The notes beneath the pieces were generated by a model. That model searched no databases. It saw only the letters and a list, made by a program, of their open reading frames with translations, and was not told where the DNA came from. Shown piece after piece: positions 7,774 through 16,698 of a stretch of DNA of 64,000 bases. The translations under genes were made by a program, and so were the position numbers. How positions within the stretch are numbered: position 1 is the first letter of the stretch; each line of letters starts with the position of its first letter. The DNA comes from Anaerostipes amylophilus (GTDB taxonomy: Bacteria; Bacillota; Clostridia; Lachnospirales; Lachnospiraceae). The stretch covers positions 310,001 through 374,000 of the forward strand of contig NZ_JAOQJG010000003.1 in assembly GCF_025567365.1 (NCBI RefSeq). The letters run 5' to 3'.

Positions 7774-8463
7774 ATGTGGTTAGAAAAGCAAAGAAAATAT
7801 CCGAAGAATATATGTAGTAGATTAATGCTAGCTATTTTGTTACTCGCAAGTGTCATAACACTTACAGCATGTAGATCATCAAATATAAAAGAAACAACAA
7901 AACAAACAGATCATAAGACAAAGAAGTGGGAACCATTGGTGATAACAAAGCGAGAAAAAGCTCAGGCACAAAAAGAAGTTAAGCAAATTTCAGACATTTG
8001 TCAAAACATAAAAATCAATGAGAATAAAGTTACAAAAAAAGACTTACAAATGCTATATGATACATTAACATCCAAAGGTTATCCTGTTGCCCAGATTGGG
8101 GAAGAAAAACATAGTACAAAAAATGCACCAGTAAAATTCAAACCATCCAAGACAAGTCATGGTGAGAAATTGAAAACATTTTATGAAAAAACAAAAGCTG
8201 GAAAACCAACAACGATAACATTGTTACAGCAAAATAGTTCCGGAGGATTTGCAAATATCCGATTACAAAGCAACAATGGAAAGACAGAAGGAATTTTGAC
8301 AACGATCTATAAAGAAGATGGTAAATTTTCTATGAGTGAAATGGTAAAGTATCAAGTGAAAAAACTGGAATTGAATGAAAAAAATATTATGACTTTGGAA
8401 TTTTACTTATCTGATCAAGCAGAATTACAGACGGATGGTACGATGGAATTTCAATGTAATTGA
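7774..8463 (+). CDS. Secreted lipoprotein of unknown function
   Basis: This encodes 229 residues from ATG 7774 (AAAAGGGCAGAAG upstream). A signal peptide with a hydrophobic core (LMLAILLLASVITL) ends in the lipobox LTAC, predicting lipidation at that Cys. The mature part is Lys/Thr-rich. It lacks a family I can name. It would be anchored on the outer face of the membrane. Confidence 0.7.
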   Translation: MWLEKQRKYPKNICSRLMLAILLLASVITLTACRSSNIKETTKQTDHKTKKWEPLVITKREKAQAQKEVKQISDICQNIKINENKVTKKDLQMLYDTLTSKGYPVAQIGEEKHSTKNAPVKFKPSKTSHGEKLKTFYEKTKAGKPTTITLLQQNSSGGFANIRLQSNNGKTEGILTTIYKEDGKFSMSEMVKYQVKKLELNEKNIMTLEFYLSDQAELQTDGTMEFQCN

Positions 8464-8555
8464 ATATTAAATTTTCGCCATTCGTTGCATAGAAATGCAT
8501 CAAACAGCAGATAATACCATCATAAAAATTTCCAAAGTAGAAAGGAACTCATATC

Positions 8556-9014
8556 ATGGTATTAAAAGAGACAGAAAGAACAGCAATTGAAAACCTAAGA
8601 ACACAGGAGAAAAGTTGCATAGAAAAGTATCAAAAATACGCACAGCAGGCGATCGATCCAGAACTTAAAAATCTTTTTGAACAGTTACACAAAAAAGAGC
8701 AGACACATTACGATTCACTCACACAGGTCTTAGATGGAACAGTACCGTCAAGTGACTGCAATGACAGTGATGGAAGAGACTATGAACCAAGAGCAATCTA
8801 TACAGCAGCGAGCCAGTCCGAAGATAAGATGCATGATGCATTTCTTGCAACTGATGCAATTGGAACAGAGAAATTGGTTTCCGGAGAGTATAATACAAAT
8901 GTATTTATGTTTGGGGATAGTGATCTTAGAAAGTTGATGGCAGACATTCAGGTAGAAGAACAGAATCATGCCGAAATGCTGTATAAATATAAGACAGCAA
9001 ACGGAATGCAGTAA
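8556..9014 (+). CDS. CotF-like spore coat / ferritin-like protein
   Basis: This encodes 152 residues with two long helices: residues 1-50 (EKSCIEKYQKYAQQAIDPEL, then HKKEQTHYDSL) and the C-terminal DIQVEEQNHAEMLYKY. The paired E...H motifs resemble the ferritin-like fold of CotF-type coat proteins. A spore-coat role fits a spore former but is inferred. AAAGGA precedes the ATG, and a hairpin terminator follows. Confidence 0.6.
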   Translation: MVLKETERTAIENLRTQEKSCIEKYQKYAQQAIDPELKNLFEQLHKKEQTHYDSLTQVLDGTVPSSDCNDSDGRDYEPRAIYTAASQSEDKMHDAFLATDAIGTEKLVSGEYNTNVFMFGDSDLRKLMADIQVEEQNHAEMLYKYKTANGMQ

Positions 9015-9037
9015 TGCAATAGATATATGATAATTTT

Positions 9038-9072
9038 AAAGGACTCAGGAGCCGTGGACTTCTGAGTCTTTT
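9038..9072 (+). terminator. Hairpin terminator after the CotF-like gene
   Basis: The stem AAAGGACTCAG (9038-9048) pairs with CTGAGTCTTTT (9062-9072). The loop is nearly the same as in the hairpins at 1162 and 3670, with TGGACTT retained. Confidence 0.75.
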
Positions 9073-9179
9073 GTTATCATTACAAAAACATCAATAATGT
9101 ATGGATTGGATAAGATATGAAAATATGATAGAATTAATACAAATAAAGTACTATACAAGAGAGGACATATAAAAAGATA

Positions 9180-10127
9180 ATGAAGACAGAGCATCATACA
9201 TTAACAAAGACTTGGGTTGTAGCAGCGCTGGCAAGTTTATGCTGTATTCTATGGGGAAGTGCTATTCCGATGATCAAGACAGGATATCGACTGTTACAAG
9301 TAGATACGACAAACACAGCCAGTCAGATCGTATTTGCAGGAATAAGATTTGCGTTAGCAGGACTTTTCGTCTTGATTTTTGCTTCTATACGGGAAAAGAA
9401 AGTGACACTGCCCGATGGAAAGATTCTAAAATATGCAGTTCCTGTCTGCCTTGCTCAGACTGTTGGACAGTATTTTTTCTTTTATATCGGCGTGGCACAT
9501 ACATCTGGAGTGAAAGGTGGAATCATTACAGGTTTAGGAAATTTTATCGCAATCCTAATGTCATGTTTGATCGTACGAAATGAAAAACTAACGGGAAGAA
9601 AATTAACAGGATGCATCTTAGGATTTGCAGGAGTTGTCGTGATCAATCTTCTTGGGAATTCTTTGGATTTCGGCTTTACGATGATGGGAGAAGGATTCGT
9701 TTTGATTTCACAGTTAGCCTATGCAACATCCACGATATTGATCAATTACTATTCAAAAAAAGTATCACCAGTTATATTAAGTGGAACTCAGTTTTTTATT
9801 GGTGGAATTGTATTATTTTTAATCGGAAATGCAATGGGTGGACATTTAGATCATGTAACAGTTGGTGGAATTACGGTCGTGTTGTATCTTGCATTGGTAT
9901 CTGCAGTTGCCTATACACTTTGGTCTGTATTACTTGCATATAATGATGTGTCAAAGGTAGCAATCTTTGGATTTGTAAATCCATTATGCAGTGTAATCTT
10001 GTCGGCATTGGTATTGGGAGAAGTCAAACAGGCATTTAATATTGGAAGTCTGATTGCACTCGCACTTGTATGTGTTGGAATTTATATTGTAAATGCAAAG
10101 AAAAATAACAAATCAAATGTTGAGTAA
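9180..10127 (+). CDS. DMT-superfamily (EamA) transporter
   Basis: This encodes 315 residues with about ten hydrophobic segments in two homologous halves. The N-terminus has ILWGSAIPMIKTGY, the canonical first-helix signature of EamA carriers. The second half carries VSAVAYTLWSVLLAY and GFVNPLCSVILSALVLGE. Substrate is unknown; the family exports metabolites or amino acids. It is intact, unlike the fragment at 640. It is followed closely by the AIM24-like gene. Confidence 0.85.
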   Translation: MKTEHHTLTKTWVVAALASLCCILWGSAIPMIKTGYRLLQVDTTNTASQIVFAGIRFALAGLFVLIFASIREKKVTLPDGKILKYAVPVCLAQTVGQYFFFYIGVAHTSGVKGGIITGLGNFIAILMSCLIVRNEKLTGRKLTGCILGFAGVVVINLLGNSLDFGFTMMGEGFVLISQLAYATSTILINYYSKKVSPVILSGTQFFIGGIVLFLIGNAMGGHLDHVTVGGITVVLYLALVSAVAYTLWSVLLAYNDVSKVAIFGFVNPLCSVILSALVLGEVKQAFNIGSLIALALVCVGIYIVNAKKNNKSNVE

Positions 10128-10140
10128 GGAGGAAAACATT

Positions 10141-10824
10141 ATGAGATATGAAATTTTAGGTGAAACACTTCCAGTAGTTATCTGTTATCTGGAATCTGGA
10201 GAAAAAATGGTTACAGAAGGTGGAGGAATGTCTTGGATGTCTCCAAATATGAAAATGGAAACAACTTCGAATGGAGGAATAGGAAAGATCTTTGGAAGAG
10301 CGTTTTCAGGAGAAAAGATGTTCCAGAATGTTTATACCGCACAAGGCGGAGAAGGGATGATCGCCTTTGCTTCATGCTTCCCGGGATCCATCAAGGCATT
10401 TGAAATTGCACCTGGACAGGAAATGATATTACAAAAAAGTGCTTATCTTGCCGGTGAGAATGGAGTTGAGTTATCTGCATTCTTTAATAAAAAGATCGGA
10501 GCTGGATTATTTGGCGGAGAAGGTTTTATTATGCAGAAAGCATCTGGCCATGGTATCATGTTTGCAGAATTTGATGGTCATGTTGTGGAATATGAATTAG
10601 AGGCTGGAGAGCAGATTGTTGTAGACACTGGACATTTGGCCGCGATGACAGCAAGTTGTACGATGGAGATCAAAAGTGTTCCGGGTGTAAAGAATATGTT
10701 GTTTGGTGGAGAAGGAGTGTTTAACACAATACTTACAGGTCCTGGGAAAGTATGGCTGCAAACAATGCCGATCAGTAATGTAGCTGGAGTATTAAGCCCA
10801 TATTTTCCAAGCTCTAGTAAATAG
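10141..10824 (+). CDS. AIM24-family (TIGR00266-like) protein
   Basis: This encodes 227 residues. Start ATG 10141 follows AAGGAGGAAAACATT. It has the Gly-rich beta-sandwich pattern of the family: SGEKMVTEGGGMSWMSPN near the start, then SAYLAGENGVEL and GAGLFGGEGFIMQKASG, and GEQIVVDTGHLAAMT later. Bacterial members have no settled function. It is cytosolic and lies 13 bases after the transporter, so the two are likely co-transcribed. Confidence 0.85.
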   Translation: MRYEILGETLPVVICYLESGEKMVTEGGGMSWMSPNMKMETTSNGGIGKIFGRAFSGEKMFQNVYTAQGGEGMIAFASCFPGSIKAFEIAPGQEMILQKSAYLAGENGVELSAFFNKKIGAGLFGGEGFIMQKASGHGIMFAEFDGHVVEYELEAGEQIVVDTGHLAAMTASCTMEIKSVPGVKNMLFGGEGVFNTILTGPGKVWLQTMPISNVAGVLSPYFPSSSK

Positions 10825-10863
10825 AAAAAACATGAATAGATTAAGGAATGGGGAGTGATCAAT

Positions 10864-11097
10864 ATGGCCTTTTTTGACTATGATCGAAATGGGAAAAAAG
10901 ATTGGAAAGACAATGCCAGAGAATATTATCTTTATAACAAATTGAAAGAAGATGATGCATCGAAGCATAACCGAGAGAAGGAAGAATCATCCGATGATGG
11001 GAAATCAAATGTTGGGTGTGGTTCTGTACTATTGTGTTTTTTATTTATGTTTTGTATGATGTGGTTCGCTATGATGGTTGATTCATTATGCAAATAG
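10864..11097 (+). CDS. Small single-pass membrane protein
   Basis: This encodes 77 residues. ATG 10864 is 7-8 bases after GGGGAG; a GTG at 10855 in frame is too close. A hydrophilic N-terminal 45 residues (FFDYDRNGKKDWKD, resembling an EF-hand-like acidic loop) precede one C-terminal transmembrane helix (VLLCFLFMFCMMWFAMMV). Function unknown. The polymerase gene begins 14 bases after the stop. Confidence 0.6.
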   Translation: MAFFDYDRNGKKDWKDNAREYYLYNKLKEDDASKHNREKEESSDDGKSNVGCGSVLLCFLFMFCMMWFAMMVDSLCK

Positions 11098-11111
11098 GGG
11101 AGCATAGAACG

Positions 11112-12638
11112 ATGACAAAGACAAAGGCTTATATTGCGATCGACCTCAAATCATTCTATGCTTCTGTGGAATGTAAGGAGCGAAATCGCGATCCTTTAAC
11201 GACAAATCTTGTGGTTGCAGATCAAAGCCGGACGGAGAAGACGATCTGCCTTGCGGTATCTCCATCGCTGAAAAGCTATGGAATACCAGGCAGACCACGT
11301 TTGTTTGAAGTCGTGCAAAAGATTAAAGAAGTCAATAATACCCGCAGGTGGAAAGCTTTAAACAGAACATTTACAGGTTCGTCGGATGACAGCACAGAAT
11401 TAAATGTAAATCCGGCATTGAAGGTTGATTATATTGTTGCACCACCACGTATGGAATACTATTTGGAATATAGTTCCAAGATTTATAATATCTATCTGAA
11501 GTATATTGCTCCAGAAGATATTTTTCCGTACTCAATTGATGAAGTATTTATAGATGCAACAGATTATCTGAATACTTATCAGATGACTGCAAGGGAACTT
11601 GCCATGACTATGATACGAGACGTTTTAAAAACAACGGGAATTACAGCAACCGCCGGAATCGGAACGAATATGTATCTGTGCAAGATTGCGATGGATATCG
11701 TAGCAAAGCATATTAAACCGGATAAGGATGGCGTAAGGATCGCCGAATTAGACGAAATGTCTTACCGTAGGAAGCTATGGAATCACAGACCGCTTACGGA
11801 TTTCTGGAGAGTAGGCAAAGGCTATGCGAAGAAGTTGGAAGAACACGGTCTTTTCTCAATGGGAGATGTTGCAAGATGTTCCATCGGAAAGCCAAATGAA
11901 TTCCATAATGAAGAACTGCTTTATAAGATGTTTGGGATCAATGCGGAACTGCTGATCGATCATGCCTGGGGCTATGAGCCTTGTACTATGGAGCAAGTCA
12001 AAGCGTACAAACCGGAAACCAACAGTGTATGCTCCGGGCAAGTACTTCACTGCCCCTATGACTTTGATAAGGCAAAGTTAGTTGTAAAAGAAATGACTGA
12101 TCTTATGACACTTGATCTGGTAGATAAGAGACTTGTTACTGACCAGATCGTATTGACCGTAGGTTATGATATAGAAAATCTAACGGATCCAGACAGATAT
12201 AGGAAGTACAAGGGATCTGTTACGATTGATCGGTATGGGAGGAAAGTTCCCAAACATGCTCACGGAACAACAAACCTAAAAAGGCAGACATCATCTACCA
12301 TGCTGATCACAGATGCAGTGATGGAATTATATGATCGGATCGTGGATAAAAATCTGCTGATCAGAAGAATCAATATCACAGCGAACAAGCTCGTGGATGA
12401 AAGTTTTTCAAAGGAAGAAGAAACGTATGAGCAGCTTGATCTTTTTACAGATTATACGGTAAAGGAACAGGAACAAGCCGAAGAAGAGGCTGTTTTAGAG
12501 CGTGAGAAACGGATGCAACAGACAATGCTCACAATCAAAAAGAAGTTTGGGAAGAACGCTATCTTGAAAGGAATGAACCTTCAGGAAGGAGCAACGGCAA
12601 AAGACCGTAATGAGCAGATCGGCGGACATAAAGCATAG
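11112..12638 (+). CDS. Y-family DNA polymerase (UmuC/DinB-like)
   Basis: This encodes 508 residues; ATG 11112 follows AGGGGAG. The catalytic palm motifs are present: IAIDLKSFYASVE near residue 7 and YSIDEVFIDAT near residue 145, each with an acidic metal ligand. TAGIGTNMYLCKIAMD fits the following helix. It is longer than DinB (about 350-400) and of the UmuC/ImpB type often carried on conjugative elements. It would perform translesion synthesis. The GC content seems somewhat higher than its neighbours. A YolD-like gene follows, the usual partner. Confidence 0.88.
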   Translation: MTKTKAYIAIDLKSFYASVECKERNRDPLTTNLVVADQSRTEKTICLAVSPSLKSYGIPGRPRLFEVVQKIKEVNNTRRWKALNRTFTGSSDDSTELNVNPALKVDYIVAPPRMEYYLEYSSKIYNIYLKYIAPEDIFPYSIDEVFIDATDYLNTYQMTARELAMTMIRDVLKTTGITATAGIGTNMYLCKIAMDIVAKHIKPDKDGVRIAELDEMSYRRKLWNHRPLTDFWRVGKGYAKKLEEHGLFSMGDVARCSIGKPNEFHNEELLYKMFGINAELLIDHAWGYEPCTMEQVKAYKPETNSVCSGQVLHCPYDFDKAKLVVKEMTDLMTLDLVDKRLVTDQIVLTVGYDIENLTDPDRYRKYKGSVTIDRYGRKVPKHAHGTTNLKRQTSSTMLITDAVMELYDRIVDKNLLIRRINITANKLVDESFSKEEETYEQLDLFTDYTVKEQEQAEEEAVLEREKRMQQTMLTIKKKFGKNAILKGMNLQEGATAKDRNEQIGGHKA

Positions 12639-12671
12639 AAAATAAGTATTCAGTGTGAACGGAGGAAGATT

Positions 12672-13100
12672 ATGAAAGATCAGCACAATCATAAATACGA
12701 TGATATTATCAATCTGCCGCATCCAACTTCAAAGAAACACCCTCGTATGTCACTTTATGCCAGAGCAGCACAATTTTCGCCTTTTGCGGCACTTACCGGA
12801 CACCAAGCAGCTATTAAAGAAACTGTAAGACAAACAGATGCGAAACAGGTGTTGAGTGAAGAAGTTATAGCAGAATTAAATAAAAAGTTATATCTGATCA
12901 CTGAAACTATTGGTACACAACAATTGGTTGAGATCACGTATTTTGTACCAGATACTAAGAAAGATGGGGGAGCATATATTACCTGTTCTGGTTGTGTAAA
13001 GAAAATTGATAAATATAAACATACAGTTGTTATGACTGATCAGACGATCATCCCTATTGAACAGATAAGTGATATAGAGGGAGAAATGTTTGAAGAATAG
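12672..13100 (+). CDS. YolD-like protein
   Basis: This encodes 142 residues. The N-terminus has YDDIINLPHPTSKKHPRMS and then ARAAQFSPFAALTGH, the hallmark of the YolD-like family. The C-terminal half, with a VEITYFVPDTKKDGG segment, is a small beta domain. YolD proteins accompany Y-family polymerases (as with UvrX/YolD in Bacillus) and are thought to act with them. AACGGAGGAAG precedes the ATG. Confidence 0.85.
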   Translation: MKDQHNHKYDDIINLPHPTSKKHPRMSLYARAAQFSPFAALTGHQAAIKETVRQTDAKQVLSEEVIAELNKKLYLITETIGTQQLVEITYFVPDTKKDGGAYITCSGCVKKIDKYKHTVVMTDQTIIPIEQISDIEGEMFEE

Positions 13101-13101
13101 T

Positions 13102-13138
13102 AATGGTGCCTGATTCAATCAAAAAAACAGGCACCATT
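13102..13138. terminator. Hairpin between convergent YolD and pflB genes
   Basis: AATGGTGCCTG (13102-13112) and CAGGCACCATT (13128-13138) form an 11-bp perfect stem with a 15-base loop. It sits 2 bases after the YolD stop and 17 before the pflB stop, so it likely serves both strands. A T-tract is weak. Confidence 0.7.
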
Positions 13139-13154
13139 GCTGTTTCATAAAAAT

Positions 13155-15089
13155 CTACATACTCTGATGGAATGTACGACGAATCACTTCTTCCTGCTGT
13201 TCGCGTGATAATCGATTAAAGTTCACGGCATATCCAGAAACACGGATCGTAAGTGTTGGATATTTTTCTGGATGTTCCATAGCATCGATCAAAGTTTCTC
13301 TATGCATAACATTTACATTCAAATGATGTGCACCTTGAACAAAGTATCCGTCTAAGATTGTTGTAAGGTTTTGTACTCGTTGTTCTTGATCTTTTCCAAG
13401 ATCATCTGCGCGGTCGTCATCATTTCCATACTTAGGGAAATCACCAATGGTTTCAAAGTCAATTGCTACACCATTTTCATTGCGGATTGGTTTTACAGTT
13501 GCATATTTGATCGCTGATAGAGAGTCTGCGGCAATAGACAGACCAGCAATTCCATAAGCTGCGATTCGCTCTAAGTTTGTATCATGAAGAGCAAACTGGC
13601 TGGCTTCATATGCGTATTTATCATGCATAAAATGAATGATATTTACTGTATCAACATATAATTCAGCAACATAAGTCATAACTTTCTTATAGTTTTCCCA
13701 TACTTTGTCAAAATCAAGAACGTCATCTGTGATCGGTTCGATTCCAGGAACAACCTGGATTCCTTTTTTCTCGTCAATTCCTCCATTGATCGCATAAAGC
13801 AGTGATTTTGCCAGATTGCAGCGGGCTCCGAACAGCTGTGTCTGTTTTCCAACCTTCATTGCAGATACACAACAAGCGATCGCATAATCATCCCCATAGA
13901 CTGGGCGCATAACATCATCATTTTCATATTGGATAGAATCCGTATCAATAGAAACTTTAGAGCAAAAATGTTTAAAGTTGTCTGGCAGTTTTTCAGACCA
14001 TAAAACAGTTAAGTTAGGCTCTGGAGCAGTTCCAATGTTATATAAAGTATGAAGATAACGGAAAGAATTCTTAGTAACCAGAGGTTTTCCATTAATACCA
14101 ACTCCACCGATAGACTCTGTGATCCACGTAGGATCTCCACCAAATAGCTCGTCATATTCAGGAGTTCTTAAATGTCTTGTCAGACGAAGTTTGATGATAA
14201 ATTGATCGATCAATTCCTGAGCTTCTGTTTCTGTGATCACTCCATTTTTAAGATCTCGTTCAATATAAATATCAAGGAATGTAGAAGTACGTCCAAGGGA
14301 AGTTGCAGCTCCATTATTTTCTTTTGTTCCCGCAAGATATCCCATATAAACCGCCTGAACAGCTTCTTTCGCATTTTTTGCAGGTTTTGAAATATCAACA
14401 CCATAAGATGCAGCCATTTCTTTCATTTTAGAAAGGGCACGGATCTGCTCAGAAATTTCTTCACGCAGACGGATGCGGTCTTCTGTCATAGGTCCATCTT
14501 CAAAGTCTAAATCTTTTTGTTTTTCTTCGATCAAGTGGTCGATTCCATAAAGAGCAACACGACGGTAGTCTCCAATAATACGTCCACGTCCATAAGCATC
14601 AGGAAGTCCTGTTAGAAGTCCAGCAGTTCTTGCAAGACGAGTACGTTTTGGATAGGCATCAAAAACCCCTTCATTGTGTGTTTTTCTGTATTCATTAAAA
14701 TGGCGGTCGATCTCTTCATTTAGTTTATAACCATATTGTTCCAGTGACTGGTGCGCCATACGTTTACCGCCATATAGATTGACAATACGTTTTAGGGGTG
14801 CATCTGTCTGAAGTCCAACGATCACCTCATTTTCTTTATCAATATATCCAGGTGCGAAGTTCGTGATACCAGAAATGATATCTGTCTCAACATCTAAAAC
14901 GCCTCCTTTTTTCAATTCTTCAGCAAGCAGTTCTTCACATTTATTCCAGACTTTTTTTGTTTTCTGAGATACATCAGCTAAGAAAGAGTCATCTCCTTCA
15001 TAGAGAGTGTAGTTTTTCTGTATAAAATTTCTTACATTGATTTCTTTTGTCCAGACACCATCGTTGAATCCATTCCATTCGTTTAACAT
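13155..15089 (-). CDS. pflB: Formate acetyltransferase (pyruvate formate-lyase), apparent internal deletion
   Basis: This encodes 644 residues against about 740-760 in the family. The N-terminus (WNGFNDGVWTKEINVRNFIQ), the active-site pair IACCVSAM, and the C-terminal glycyl-radical site RVSGYAV are all present. At GNDDDRADD the sequence jumps to LGKDQEQRV, joining parts that are about 100 residues apart in the Escherichia coli enzyme. The missing block normally holds the SVLTITSNVVYGKKTGNTPDG region of the barrel. The frame is kept. Activity is doubtful. The gene starts inside the end of pflA (ATG overlapping its stop). Confidence 0.85.
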   Translation of the reverse strand: MLNEWNGFNDGVWTKEINVRNFIQKNYTLYEGDDSFLADVSQKTKKVWNKCEELLAEELKKGGVLDVETDIISGITNFAPGYIDKENEVIVGLQTDAPLKRIVNLYGGKRMAHQSLEQYGYKLNEEIDRHFNEYRKTHNEGVFDAYPKRTRLARTAGLLTGLPDAYGRGRIIGDYRRVALYGIDHLIEEKQKDLDFEDGPMTEDRIRLREEISEQIRALSKMKEMAASYGVDISKPAKNAKEAVQAVYMGYLAGTKENNGAATSLGRTSTFLDIYIERDLKNGVITETEAQELIDQFIIKLRLTRHLRTPEYDELFGGDPTWITESIGGVGINGKPLVTKNSFRYLHTLYNIGTAPEPNLTVLWSEKLPDNFKHFCSKVSIDTDSIQYENDDVMRPVYGDDYAIACCVSAMKVGKQTQLFGARCNLAKSLLYAINGGIDEKKGIQVVPGIEPITDDVLDFDKVWENYKKVMTYVAELYVDTVNIIHFMHDKYAYEASQFALHDTNLERIAAYGIAGLSIAADSLSAIKYATVKPIRNENGVAIDFETIGDFPKYGNDDDRADDLGKDQEQRVQNLTTILDGYFVQGAHHLNVNVMHRETLIDAMEHPEKYPTLTIRVSGYAVNFNRLSREQQEEVIRRTFHQSM

Positions 15090-15799
15090 GATTTTTCCTC
15101 CATAAAATAAACATGATCAAAATAGGTTTGTTGTAACATCTCTGTTTTCTTTTTATCCATGGCCGGTACACCTTCTAAAGAATAAGGAATATCCATAACT
15201 TTATATTTGTTGGTACCAAGTAAATGATAAGGAAGCAGCTCAACTTTCTCTACATTAGGAATCGTTTGAATATAAGCTTTTAACTGAGCCATATGATCTT
15301 CGCTGTCAGTAATTCCTGGAACAACGACATGGCGAATCCATATCTTAGTCTGATGTTTTTTTAAAGCATTCAAAAATTCTTCAAAACGATCCATTGATCT
15401 TCCTGTCATTTTTTCATAATCCGTTTTATGGATATGTTTCAGATCAAGAAGAACAAGATCTGTATGGTTTAAAATCTCATCATAATCAGAAAGTCCATAA
15501 CCTGCAGTGTCGATGCAAGTGTGAATGCCTTCATTCTTGCATAGTTTTAAAATCTCTTTTAAAAAATCAGGTTGTAATAAAGGTTCTCCACCAGAAAAGG
15601 TAACACCACCATCTTCTTTAAAATAAGGTTTAAATCGTCGGATCTTTGCAACAAGTTCTTCCGGTGTGTATTCGGTTCCGCCAGATAATTCCCAAGTATC
15701 AGGGTTATGGCAGAAACGACATCTTAGAGCACATCCTTGTAAAAAGATAACGGTTCGTATCCCTGGTCCATCAACCCCCCTTAATTTTGTCGAAAAACT
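15083..15799 (-). pseudogene. pflA: Pyruvate formate-lyase activating enzyme, 5'-truncated
   Basis: The frame from 15799 to the stop at 15083 encodes the radical-SAM body: GVDGPGIRTVIFLQGC, then the CALRCRFC cluster (CxxxCxxC) and DGGVTFSGGEPLLQ. It has no ATG, GTG or TTG before Met at 15409, which lies beyond the cluster. About 12 N-terminal residues normally found before VDGPG are missing and are replaced by promoter DNA of the divergent operon. Probably not translated as active enzyme. Its stop overlaps the pflB start, and the order pflA-pflB is the reverse of the usual. Confidence 0.8.
15788..15794 (+). promoter_or_regulatory. Candidate Spo0A box upstream of the CoA-transferase operon
   Basis: TGTCGAA in the context TTTTGTCGAAAAA is an exact match to the 0A-box core. 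It ends 4 bases before the -35 hexamer of the operon and overlaps the broken 5' end of pflA. Spo0A control is inference. Confidence 0.5.
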
Positions 15800-15827
15800 T
15801 CACAAATTGTACAAAAAATGATACAAT
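15799..15827 (+). promoter_or_regulatory. SigA-type promoter of the enoyl-CoA hydratase operon
   Basis: The -35 TTCACA (15799-15804) and -10 TACAAT (15822-15827) have a 17-bp spacer. The first gene begins 36 bases later. Confidence 0.55.
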
Positions 15828-15862
15828 ATACTTATCAAAACAACTTAAAGGAGGATATGCCT

Positions 15863-16657
15863 ATGAAGCTAGAGAAATTGCAGTTCGTTGTAGAAGATGG
15901 AGTTGGTATCATCACAATGAACTATATGAAGAATCTTAATGCAATTGATGATCAGATGGCAGACGAGTTGATGTACGTAGTAGATACTTGTGAGAATGAC
16001 CCGAATGTAAAAGTTGTTGTTTTAAAAGGAATGCCAAAGGCATTTTCAGCAGGAGGAGACATTGGATACTTCTATAACCTGATCCAACAAGGTGGAGAAG
16101 TGAATATGGATTCTTTGATCAGTAAAGTTGGCAATGTAACCGATGGTCTGAAGCGTATGAGTAAGCTTGTGATCTCAAGTGTAAGTGGAGCGGCAGCAGG
16201 TGCAGGAGTAAGTCTTGCATTTTCAGGGGACTTTGTTGTATGCGCAGACAATGCGAAGTTTATTATGGCATTTGTGAATCTTGGACTAGTTCCAGATACC
16301 GGTGGAACGTACCTGTTTGTTAAGAGTCTTGGAATTCAGAAGGCAATGGAACTGTGTGTTACAGGAAGACCAATGAAAGCACAGGAAGCAAAAGATGCCG
16401 GAATGGTATATGATGTAGTTCCAGCGGAGAAATTAGATGATACCGTTATGAAACTTGCTAAGAAATTTGCTAGTGGACCATTACTTTCTTATAAGAATAT
16501 CAAGAAACAGATTTATCAGGCAGGGCTTGCTGATTATAAGAAATACCTGGATGAATGTGAGATTCCGACACAGCGTGAATGTGCGGCATCTTCTGATTTT
16601 ATAGAAGGAGTCAAAGCTTTTATGGAGAAGAGAAAGGCTGAATTCAAAGGAGAATAA
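15863..16657 (+). CDS. Enoyl-CoA hydratase/isomerase family protein
   Basis: This encodes 264 residues; ATG 15863 is 8 bases from AAAGGAGG, and ATG 15857 is too close. Oxyanion-hole segments are FSAGGDIGYF near residue 65 and SSVSGAAAGAGVSLAFSGD near residue 110. The active-site segment reads GLVPDTGGT near residue 147, with an Asp where many hydratases have Glu; PaaG-type isomerases have that Asp. So hydratase versus isomerase is open. It is in one operon with a CoA-transferase, consistent with acyl-CoA degradation or fermentation. Confidence 0.8.
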   Translation: MKLEKLQFVVEDGVGIITMNYMKNLNAIDDQMADELMYVVDTCENDPNVKVVVLKGMPKAFSAGGDIGYFYNLIQQGGEVNMDSLISKVGNVTDGLKRMSKLVISSVSGAAAGAGVSLAFSGDFVVCADNAKFIMAFVNLGLVPDTGGTYLFVKSLGIQKAMELCVTGRPMKAQEAKDAGMVYDVVPAEKLDDTVMKLAKKFASGPLLSYKNIKKQIYQAGLADYKKYLDECEIPTQRECAASSDFIEGVKAFMEKRKAEFKGE

Positions 16658-16698
16658 AGCCAGGATCAAACCATGAACATAGAAGGGAGGTCACGCCT

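Noticed and set aside
9212..9943. Two plus-strand frames of 123 and 110 codons
   Set aside because: Out-of-frame shadows inside the DMT transporter; Cys/Arg/Trp-rich, unlike real proteins here.
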